Shown: piece after piece, positions 54,177 through 64,000 of the stretch | Position numbering within the stretch: the stretch's first letter is position 1 | Layout of the letters: each line of letters starts with the position of its first letter | Source: Euglena gracilis | Taxonomy: Eukaryota > Euglenida > Euglenophyceae > Euglenales | DNA length: 64,000 nucleotides | Reading direction: 5' to 3' | Assembly (NCBI GenBank): GCA_039621445.1 | Contig: CP154954.1 | Location: 3,167,715-3,231,714 of the forward strand | The notes under the pieces: generated by a model | Database searches by the model: none | The model's input: the letters and a program-made list of their open reading frames with translations, nothing else | Told to the model about the DNA's origin: nothing | Made by a program: the position numbers and the translations under genes

Positions 54177-55468
54177 GTCCTGGAAGTTAAAACCCAGGTT
54201 TTTGAACCTTTTTAAATGGTGCACAAGCCGAAAATTGGGCCTGTTCCCTGGGTCCCAACATCGGCAAATGATGCAAATGCCACCGTGGAGGGTTCCAAAG
54301 GAAACCAGAGCAGAGGGTCAAAAAGTTGGGTTTCACCGCCAGGTTGCAAAAATATTGCAACATTGCGCTTAGGCGCAATGCAAAAATCAAAACCTTAAAT
54401 GTGAGTTAGGCCGCTGAGATCATTTCCATAACACACAAACGAACTCTTGAAAACCCCGGGTGACACCAGAGAAAGGACATCCGGTCCCCTTTTTCTTCTC
54501 CTGTCCCTCTGACGCCTTGGAAATGCACCCCCCAAAAGGATGGCAGGAATTAGGCCTATCAATCCTAACCTTAACCACTTCTTCACTAACGTTGAATATG
54601 TCCACGTCGATAACCTCCACTATCTAGGGTAGGGTATCTAGGGCATCTAGGATAGGGTATCCAAAGGTACACTTGCCATATTAAAGCACATTTACATATA
54701 TCTGTATATGTTAGACAGGAAACCCATTCCCATTGAAGAAATTTAACCACAGATGTAGGCCTTCATAAAATATTAGCACTGAACTGAGTTTTTCCCCCTA
54801 GAAGGGTTTCTCCGGACAGTGTTGGAGAAAGCCATGCGGCTGACCTGCTTGGATCACGTGGGCAGCGGAAGTTATTTCAATAACAGATCCCAGTTTTAAT
54901 TCTTCTGGCAGATCATGTGGTTTTTGTAATTGAAAATAGAGTTCTAGAGTGTCAATAAACAGCCCACATCAATTGGATTTCGGTTCGAGGGGGTGCTTGG
55001 CACTTTGACGAAGACCTGGGACCACAGATCGCTGGAAAAGGGTGCCATCATGCATGCAATGACACAACATGACAAACAATGAGCAACCACTGTGCGAGCA
55101 ATACACAACGCTTTGCTAAACAGCGCGGCGTGCAGAAACGTTCCACAGGCCACCACTGGAGGTGCAGGTGATGCAAGAAAACAATCCATCAAAAAAAAAA
55201 CAGGAAAATATTTTCGTAAAACAAAATAAATCAAAGCAAATTCAATTTAATAATCAGCAGGCTAAATAGCGAAACCACGTTTTTAATCGTCCTGGGTTCT
55301 TGTGATCGCCAAAAAGGCAAAAAGGAAGTTTAAAAACATCCAAAAACTTAAAAAAAAAGCATAAAATTGAAATTTGGCATGTTTCAATTTCAATCATCGG
55401 GTGCTTGCTACACCCTGGAGAAAGCCAGCAACCCCAAACCGCAGCACCCGCGCCACGACACCAAATAC

Positions 55469-55553
55469 CTGTCAGGAGGCCAGCGGCCCCCACCAGGTGG
55501 GTCCAGCGGTGGTACCGGATTGCTGGCCGGTGCATGACACCCAGCACAGCACG
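55469..55553 (-). CDS. Orphan exon-like segment (RAVLGVMHRPAIRYHRWTHL)
   Basis: 28 codons plus one base, ending VGAAGLLTG at an excellent donor ACAG|GTATTT, and preceded by CTGTTCGA, a CTG-type nonconventional end. It could be a 5' exon of UFD2 or of another gene. No family recognised. Confidence 0.35.
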
Positions 55554-56079
55554 TCGAACAGGGATCGTCCGGCGAGACGACCTGGCCTTGGGGCAAGGCG
55601 GGGGTCAGGGCGGTCGGCAGCAAGGGCTCAGCCCTCCGTTGGAGGCGCTTGAGTGGCCCATGAGGAAAAGTGGGGGGGGGGGGGCTGTGACTTCAAAAAA
55701 CTCGGTATGCGAAAATGCAAAAAAAATGCAAATAATGCAAATAATGCAAAAAAATGCACAAAAGATGCAAAAAAGTGTATAAAAATCCCAAAAAAAATGC
55801 AGCGCAGCCAGCTTCAAAAAATTTTTGCGGTGGTTCTGGTGCAGAAACAGCACGTTTTTTTTGTGTGCTTCTCTCGCCTTTTTTTTGTTGTGTGTTTGGT
55901 GTGAGGTATTTCCCCAGCAAACTTGTAATTGGCTCCATATTTTGTCATATCTTCAGGTGGGGGGAGGCAGGCAACAGCATTTTGGGGATTGGATAAAGCA
56001 ACTCCCGTTCCAAAAACCCCGCCCCGCACATCCCCCCTCCCTGTACCACTTCCACACCGCCAATGGGAGAACGCGAGGC

Positions 56080-56240
56080 AACTCACGCGGTGGGCCGGGA
56101 AGGGGCGGGTCCGGGCCGGGGGCCGCGGGGCAGCTGGGGTCGTGGAGAGGGCTGGCGGCCCCCCAGGCCGAGCCGCCAGCCTCGGTGGGCGTTATTGGCC
56201 AGGCTCTCCGCGCTGCGGCCGGTGATCCAGTGGTCAATTG
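56080..56240 (-). CDS. GC-rich exon-like segment ending at GTGAGT
   Basis: Pro/Ala/Gly-rich in all frames, ending CCGC|GTGAGT. Possibly a 5' exon of UFD2, whose relatives have Pro/Ser-rich N-termini. The frame is not determined. The stretch 56270-56470 is (TAAT)n. Confidence 0.25.
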
Positions 56241-57374
56241 GACGATGAAACTACTGGGCTAAACTGAACAAGAACAAATACAATACAAACATGAAACATA
56301 ATACATAATATAATAATATAATATAATTAATTATTAATAATTAATTATAATAACTGCTAATAATTAATTATAATAATTAATTATTAATTAATCAATAATT
56401 GTTTATTAATAATATAATAAACACACAGAAAATAAAATTAATAAAATAAAATTAATAGAAAAAATAAAAAAAACAGAAAAAATAATATCCATATCAGAAA
56501 CACCTTTGGAAATGCTGGGCTTAAAAAAAAAGAAAATACTTGACTTCTTCGCTGGGCCGTTGGTAGGATAATCCCGCCAATGTTGTGTTCGCTTGGGCCG
56601 TTTGTACAACTGCACAAACGGCATGTTTTCTGGCATTTCTTTGAATTCACCAAGCAGGCACCGAAACCTAGTGTCACTTCATTAGGGTGTCATAGGTGTC
56701 CCAGGGACGTTGACAAGTTGGGTGCAGCAGAGCAGAAGTCCCCCAGAGCATTTGAGGCACATGCTGGGGCCTAAGGTCTGCCTCATCAACAAGTCGTCCT
56801 GAGACGGAGCCCTACACCATGCAACCAAAATGAAGAATGTGGGGTTTTTTCAAAAAAAATCATCATCTATTTCAGCAAATTAAGGTCTTTTCGTAATAAA
56901 AATAGCTAAGATATTAATGCCGTCCCACTCAGAAGTCATTGCTCAGCCTCCTGCTTGACAGGGAATCCATTCATGAAAAAACATTCCAGAGGTACCTTCT
57001 CCCTGTTTGTTTACGACCACTGACCTGCAACCGAGGGACAACAGGCACACAATGAAGAGAAATTTTTGATAACCTGACCGGTCAATGACCAGGGGGTCGC
57101 CCCAATGCATCCTGCGTTCTGCGGGGGTTACCATTGGACATGGGGTGGTCGTATGACAGTGGGTACAATGGGGAACGTGTCATGCAGAAAATACATTCAA
57201 CAAAGCATACACTTTCGGAATGAACCAGAATTACAAGAAATGTTTGATGACTGTTGATGAAAACAGAAAATGCTCTTTTGGAAATGGGGGTAACCATTTT
57301 TTCAAAACGTTTTTGGATCCTTGAGAGGCAAATACTTTTTTTATAAAAAAAAGCCCTTCCAAAGCCATGAATTT

Positions 57375-57543
57375 GACTTTCACAAAAGTTCCAGGGCTTC
57401 AAGTAAATCGTTCAGCAACCCTGCAACGTGGGCTTCCACGGCGAAATCACCTGCTGGCCCTGGTCTGGTGGTCATGCCATTTCTTTCCCAGTGGTTGGGG
57501 ATTTCTTTTGAAGAAATGGACGAGAACCAGCGGAAGGCCTGGG
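57375..57543 (-). CDS. Possible exon AFRWFSSISSKEIPNHWERN
   Basis: Acceptor TTCCCAG|GCC at 57544, then AFRWFSSISSKEIPNHWERN, GMTTRPGPAG, GDFAVEAHVAGLLNDLLEAL and a TGA. It could end earlier at a donor CAG|GTGATT. No family recognised. Confidence 0.3.
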
Positions 57544-57935
57544 AATGGACCACGTGAGTGATGAATGCGGAGAGACTTTTGGGTGAAAACGCAGTCACCT
57601 TTCTTAAAAACTTGTCTGTGAGAGGGAGGCCTTTGAGAATGCGCCTGTGGCCAAACTTTGGCGCTCGAAATGGCGCCAGAATGACAAGAAAAAAAATTTG
57701 GGGCTCCCACACATCGCTGCGCAAGCCAACCCAAAGAGGGTGACAATGGTGGCGGAGTGGGGAAATACATACCCTCACAGATAATCCAGATCATGGTCAT
57801 TTTTTTTGCATCCAACGAGGCCCAAAAGTCTCTGGCGTCGAGCCGAACCAGGCAGGCCTGCCTCCCCTTCAGCCAGTATTGGCTATGCCTGCATGGCAGT
57901 CTATCGTTTCCAGATGCCTTGCGATCAGCACCAAG

Positions 57936-58335
57936 CAGGGGTTCTCTTAAGGATTCCTCGGAGGGGGGGTGTCCCGCAGGCCAGCCGGAAAAAAATAGCT
58001 AGCTGGACGGAGCTAGCCTGGACCCCCCCTCCCGAGGTGGGGGTTCAGGGAGAGGGTCCAGCCGGCTGGCAGCTGGACCTGGAAGGGGCAAAAAAGGACA
58101 ATGCCAGCCAGATTTTTCAGCAAAAAAAATATCAGGTGGAAAACCAAAAACCACTCAAAAATGCTATTTTGACCCCCTTTTTTTTAAAAAAAAATTGGCG
58201 CTTTGCACCAGCCTGGCTTTGCCAGGCAGGCCCAAACTTCATTTCAGCGGACTCCGGGGGTGGGGGGGGGTGGGGCTGGAAAAAAAGGAGCTGGCTGGCT
58301 GGACCGGGGTCGCCTCCAGCTCAAGAAAAACCCTG
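57936..58335. mobile_element. 400-bp hAT-like MITE with 8-bp TSD GCACCAAG
   Basis: Ends CAGGGGTTCTCTTAAG and (complement) CAGGGTTTTTCTTGAG match at 13/16. GCACCAAG flanks both sides exactly (57928-57935, 58336-58343). Internal GCTGGCTGGAC units are shared with 15355, 23340, 30020 and 32940. Confidence 0.88.
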
Positions 58336-60799
58336 GCACCAAGCAATCCCTATCCAACAGCGAGGCATGTCAGGGGAGGAGCGGCGCAAGCCAGAGGGAA
58401 GGAGGCAGTGACAGTGGGGTCGTCAAAAGGCACAGCTGCCCCCCAACTCTGGAAACAGGTACAATCTACGAGTGTACGACGCACAAACACAAAAAACCTG
58501 GTGGTGGGAAGGAATATATTGTGCCGATATATCCATATATGTGTGTACATATACGTGTAAATGTACACATATATGTCGATATATATGTGTGTGTATGTAC
58601 ATATGAGAGTGTGTTTGCATGTATATACAGACATATATGAAAAAAAATATATTTGTATTTATGTGTACATATGTCGATATATATACATATATATACTTAT
58701 ATATATATATTACGTGTGTCCATGCACATAAATATGCCGATATATATGTACACATATTTGTATATGTCGACAGAGGGTGGAGGGACAACCATACAGTACA
58801 CAGCAGTTTTCCGCTGAGACGGCACTGTCGTCAATACGACGCGGAGGAGGTCACTGGAAGCCTGCACCTGTCCAGCAGCTGGCCTTGGGTGGATGTAGCC
58901 ACGCCAGCCGGCCAGAAAAGAACGGCTGGGGAGACCAGAGACGGGCGAAGGGCCTGATGGGGTTGGGCAAGACAAGCGTGGCTGGTGCAGGTCCAGGCAG
59001 CCGAGGACATGGACTCACTAAGTGACCCAATGAGCGACCAGGCAGCTTTTACATAAGACAAACCCACACATCCACTTTTTTTGTGAAAACCCCACCCATC
59101 CAGGTTTTCACAAGCAAAGAGACCTGTGTTCACTTGAAAAAAAAAATAGTCAACAATATTTGATGGGGAGGGCACGTTGTGTTGTATTTTTACATCTGTA
59201 AAAATACAACAATAAAAATACAACAATGTTACATTTTGCCTACCTACACATTCCTTGCAACTGGACTGTTGTTTGGAATTACCCACCCCACTCTGACCGT
59301 TCAGTACCCGGGAGCAAGCACAGAGCACCGCAGAACCCTCCCAAAGGTCGAAATTACTGGTAAATCGCTCACTATACCTGAACACAATTCTGCAAGTGGA
59401 AGGGGGGGACGACCATGTTTTCATTTCTCCTTCCAGCAGCCTCCCCGGGGGCTTAACACACTGCCAGTTGGGAAGCCTCGACCTTGCCAGCGGGTGGAGA
59501 GGGAGCGGGGCTGGCTCTGCCTGTGGGAGGGCGGCAGCGCAGGGTGTTGGCCGACCCCACAGCACCGGAGCAAAGCGACAGCGCGGAGCCATCGGTGAGC
59601 TCGTCAGACGGGCGACTGGGGACCGAAACCCCCAAACTACCGCACATGCAGAAAAATACACAAAGAATGAAGCACTTGCAATTTGTGTGCAATGCGAAGG
59701 ACCGAAGGAAATCTTGTGAGTCCTTTGAATCAGACAGATGATGGTTTTTAGCCCATTGGGTGACACATGCACACATAATCACAACACAGAGTTAGCATAT
59801 TCCGAAACGTGCTGTAATTAAATGAAGATAGCCCTCCAAAAGAGTGCCAGCATTCAATGCTGCGGGGGCTGTACCCACAGCAACAGCTTGGGTCTAAGGT
59901 ATGGTACAGACGGGGGTGGGGCTGGCATAAATGGCTGAGGAGTGGCCCAAATTGCCCAACCCCTCCATCTTGGGCCAGACGCTGATCCCACCCTGCCACG
60001 CCACCGTCCGCTCGTTTTGACGGTCTGGAAGCGGGGTAAATGGTGATGGGGACAATGTCTGTGAGTGCCTGTTCTTTGTATTTAATCGTGCAAATGAAAA
60101 AAAAAGAGTGGTGAACTGTGTGGCATCAAAACTGTTATTTTGTGCGCATGGCCAGACATTTTTGCTGGAGGCGCTGCCGTAATTGATTTAAATTTAAATT
60201 TACTAGAAAAAATACCTCAACGTCTAACAATTTCCTGGTTTCTTGTTCACTGCGACTTTGCTTACCCCCAATGTGAAAAGAAAATGTGAATAATAAATAT
60301 TTTAAAACGCTCCAAGCAATAAAATAACTTGGAAAATCAACTGGAATAACAGCGAGGAAAACTAGATTCAACATTGAAGATAATAAAAGGGTTTTTTTGC
60401 ACCTTCAATTGCCCTTTTACAGAAAGAGCTCTTCCAACAATTTTTCCGAAAAATGGGTTTTGGGGCCACCTATGCCGGCTCCACCACCACCCACACCCTG
60501 ATGAGGCCTTTCCTTGGAAATGGCGGAGGGGTTGGGCTGGGCAGTCTCAAGGGTCAGGCCACTGTTCCCCAGCCAGCCTTGGGAGAGGGGGGGGAGGGCA
60601 GCCACACTGTTGTCACCCGCATGTTGCTGGCTCGAGCAATAGGGTATACTGGCTTTTGTTTCAGGGCCATTTCTTCCAGTGTCCAGCAAAACGCCCAGCC
60701 AGTGGACCCCCCCCGGGAGTCCACTGGCCCGGTCCAAAGATGTTTGGACCAAAAATTGACCGCCTGTTCATAGATTTTTGCAGATTTGGCAGTTTCTTC

Positions 60800-61180
60800 C
60801 CTTTTAATAGATAGAGAGAGATGAGTAAAAATAGAGAGAACGAGAGAGAGAGAGTAGAGCGAGAGACAGAGACAGAGAGATATGTATATATATATAGATA
60901 GTTAGATATATATATATATAGTATAAGATAGAGAACGACGACAGAACATAGAGAAGAGATATGGGACTAGAGAGATAGATAGTACTCAGAGAAGCGAGAG
61001 GGAGATAGCGTATAGGTATGGAGGACAGAGACAGAGATATGTATATATTAGAGGTAATATAGAGAGCAGACATAGATATATAGACATCTACGATATGATA
61101 CAGAGGAGATATAGATCTGATGATATAGAGATAGATGAGATAGATATAGATATGATAGATATATATATAGGATATAACTC
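60800..61180. repeat. GA/GATA-rich simple sequence
   Basis: agagagatagatagtactca-like sequence. Followed at 61345-61420 by degenerate ggttagggttggggttaggg (telomere-like), then at 61690-62030 by TA repeats. Confidence 0.9.
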
Positions 61181-61990
61181 AACTAACTCAATGTCCCCCC
61201 CCCGGGGGGGGTCCCAGTAGTTGTACCTACCGGGGCCTTCGGCCGCCCAGGTGAAACTACTGGGACCCCCCTTGGGTTTTCCCTGGGGAAACCGACCCAC
61301 CGCCGGGAACTTTTTCCGCCGGCGGGGGTATTTTCGGGTTATTTTTGGGAATAGGGTTAAGGTTCGGATTCGGGTTAGGGTTGGGGTTAGGGTTAGGGTC
61401 GGGGTTCGGGGGAAATTAGGCAGTGGGGCCATAATTTCGGCCGAACTTAGGCCGAATTTCCGAGACAGTTTTATACCTGAATTTCAACCCAATTTCGGCC
61501 TGACTGTTTTCCCAAATCGTAACCCTAACCCTACCCCTTATTTTAACCCCAACCCCGATCCCGTAACCAACGGAAATACGGCGCGTCGGGGCACGAAAAC
61601 CAAAATTTGGAGTTGGTGAAAGAAGTGGGACCCCCGCCCCCAGGTTAAACTACTGGGCCCCCCCCCCCGGGGGGGGGGGGGCAGTGAGTTAGTCTTGCCA
61701 CATATATATACATATATACACATATATACACATATATATGTATGCATATATATACATATATACATATATATGCATATATATAAATATATGTACATATATA
61801 TACATATACATATATGAAGAAATATATATAATAATGTATATAATATATACATATATATACATATATATGTATACATATATCTACATATATATATATTATA
61901 CATATACATATTATATATTATATATATATATTTATAAATTATAAATTTTATATTTATATATTTATAAATTTTTATAAATTATAAATTTTA

Positions 61991-62031
<41 letters not shown>

Positions 62032-62933
62032 TTCTTTCCCCCCTTGAGATTTTGTCGAGGCGCCCTCTCATGTCTTACATGTTTTATTCTGCAACAAGGC
62101 CGGCAGACTGCCAAACGAGGCCTGGTGGAGTGGGCGGTTTATTTTCGGAGATCGTCATGAACATACTATGCATATTATATATTATTATAGACAATAGGGA
62201 CGGCAATCACAGTGTTGGGGTGGGGGATGGAGACTCTTTAAACCAACAGTGTTCTAGAGAGAGGCCGGGCCCCACTGAGCGGTTTAAAACAAAACAAAAA
62301 TGCGAAATGTATTGCACGCTGGAACAAATAATCTCCTGTTCAAAATTGCAAAAAAAAAATGACGAAGCGGCGTTTGACTGGACAGAATGTGACAATTATC
62401 TCTTCTTCCTTGTTTCTTTTTTCAACACACTGAATCATTTTTTTGTGATTTATCCGGAGTTGATCAAGCTCGCATCTCCGAGGCAATAAACCCTCCCCAC
62501 CCTCAGTTTTTTTTTGCCAACTGGAACCCACTTGTGGTGACACCCAGGTGGTCAACATCGCTGTCGTTTCAAAAGCACAACAGCATAGCAACGTGGCCAT
62601 AACCAGCAGGTATCTCCTTTGCACGTCCCAAATTAAAATAAAACGAGCGATCCAGCAAACTTTGTATCTGCGCAGTTGGCAGCGGGCATGCTCTCACCAC
62701 ATTGCACAACCTTCTTCCCAAAATTGCTTCTCTCACAAAATAATACACCTAAAAATCAAGGTACATAACAAGAAACCGATGAAAGGCATCACGGCAATCA
62801 AGGCTTTAATCCTCCTTTGCTTGTGCCTTGGAATAAAGGGGAAAAACAAATGTAATTGAAAAGGTGAAATTGTTTTTTTGGTCACACCGTCTCATAAATC
62901 TTCCAATGCAGACAATGTCCAGCATTTGAGACC

Positions 62934-62995
62934 ACTGGATTCACTTAGTGAGCCCAGGGAGACATTTTCCTGCGCTCAAACCCACCCCCATCCAA
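62934..62995 (+). repeat. Stand-alone copy of the GATTCACTTAG repeat family
   Basis: ggattcacttagtgagccca, gggagacattttcctgcgct, caaacccacccccatcc. The order of words matches the end of the mnmG introns at 14217-14290 and 12494-12545. A degenerate copy (ggactcactaagtgacccaa) is near 58990. Confidence 0.65.
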
Positions 62996-64000
62996 TTCTT
63001 TCTGAAAACACACCCAGCCCACCCAAGAATACATATCCAGGCAACCAACCAAAATTCCCAAAACTGGTCGCCGAGAACCGTTGAATTTACACTGGTTTTT
63101 TTCTGACCCATTACGGCAACCCAAACCCACCCACAGACTCAACCACCCGAGGGCGGTTAGACCCCCCCCCCAGTCCAGCGAACAATCAGGTGTCAAAATT
63201 TGCGGTCTGAACAGGGGGGTGTTCATGGGACCAGCATTCATTGGACACGGTGGGGTCTAACAAACTGCGGGGTGCATGTACTATGGGTTGTCTGCCCTTA
63301 GGAGGCACCCCCGCGGGGGGGGTCAGTTTTCAGTTCCAGTGCCAGCCGACCAGGCACCGATGGTCACGTCCCATTTTGGTGCCATGGTCGACCCTGATGA
63401 GCCCCGATCGCCCGGTCGCTCCTGGTTGGCCCTGGTCGGCCGCGGTCGGCAAATAATTGGGCACAGGTGGGGGGCATGACAAAGAAAATTAGGCATAAGC
63501 CATTTTTTGCCAACTTTTGCTCACATTTGGTCTCTTAATGGCCTCTTTTGAGCAGATTCCATCCATTTTGCCCAGTTTTTGCTGCTTTTGGCACTGTGGC
63601 CCACTTTGGGCCGCTTTAAGCCATTTTTGGTTGCCCTTTTTACCACGTTTGGCCATTAGAGGCCTACTTCTGCTACATTCTGGCCACTCTTGGCCGATTT
63701 TTGCCCACTTGAGGCTGCTTCTCCTGCTTTTGGCCACTTTTGCCCATTTAAGGCTGCTTTTGCTGATTTTTGGCCAGCCTTGTGCACTTTTGATAACCTT
63801 TGGCTGCTTTCTGCTGCTTTTTTGATTGTTTTTGTTTCCCTTTGACTGCTTTTGCTGCTTTCTTGACTGCGTTTGGCCACTTTTGATGACTTCCACCGCT
63901 CTTTGCTGCTTTTTGACGAATTTTGGTCACGTTTGGCGTCTTTTGACTGCTTTTTAGCCACTGTTGCCGACTGTTAATCACCTTTTGGTGCTTTTTTTGA

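Larger units (their letters stand above)
58344..64000. other. Right end of the window, no confident gene
   Basis: Contains TATA/TACA repeats (58520-58770), a GC-rich segment at 59440-59620 open in several frames, GA and TA tracts, a GATTCACTTAG repeat copy at 62934, and a TTTTGGCC-rich tail (63490-64000). I see no family motif on either strand. Confidence 0.5.

Noticed and set aside
59440-59620. GC-rich coding exon on either strand
   Set aside because: Open in several frames on both strands with no family motif and no clear splice ends; left as unassigned.

Overview
This window looks like nuclear DNA of a photosynthetic euglenid (Euglena-like). The evidence is: (i) GC-rich exons 30-150 nt long, scattered through low-complexity introns; (ii) GT-AG introns and one GC-AG intron side by side with introns that lack GT-AG ends and instead show CAG at +4..+6 and CTG at -8..-6, the pattern I recall for euglenid 'nonconventional' introns; (iii) a cyanobacterial/plastid-type MnmG gene, preceded on the same strand by two exons encoding a signal peptide and a second hydrophobic segment about 63 residues later, the layout of a euglenid class I plastid presequence; (iv) short TTAGGG-type arrays. 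The species call is inference; the exon calls rest on reading frame, splice phase and protein family motifs.

Layout, all confident genes on the minus strand. 713-2500: weakly supported exons of an unidentified gene that runs off the left edge. 2879-20135: mnmG (gidA/MTO1 family), about 21-22 exons and about 635 codons from the FAD motif to the stop. At least ten of its introns are nonconventional. 22509-23268: two exons encoding a signal peptide plus a membrane segment, either a small membrane protein or the 5' part (plastid presequence) of mnmG. 25291-52547: a UFD2/UBE4-type ubiquitin chain elongation factor (E4), about 31 exons and about 925 codons recovered, ending in a complete U-box. Nearly all its introns are GT-AG; one is GC-AG and one is clearly nonconventional. 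52548-64000: mostly repeats, with a few orphan exon-like segments.

The system worth attention is a set of small inverted-repeat transposable elements (ends CAG...CTG, usually CAGGG...CCCTG, with 8-bp target duplications, hAT-like) that appear both as free MITEs and as spliced introns. Applying one rule (exon | NNN-CAG ... CTG-NNNNN | exon) restores the conserved protein sequence at junction after junction, and several introns keep matching inverted ends and partial or exact 8-bp duplications. One intron belongs to a repeat family that also occurs outside the gene, and the 14217-16183 intron carries a second element with a third nested inside it.

The rest of the window is simple-sequence DNA: GT, GAA/AAT, GTAT, GACA, AT and GA tracts, many 8-15 base G or C runs, poly-A/T, and dispersed repeats rich in GGCCAAAAATGGCC-like or AAAAATGCGCAAAAA-like sequence. 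I see no rRNA, no CRISPR, no bacterial operon and no virus.
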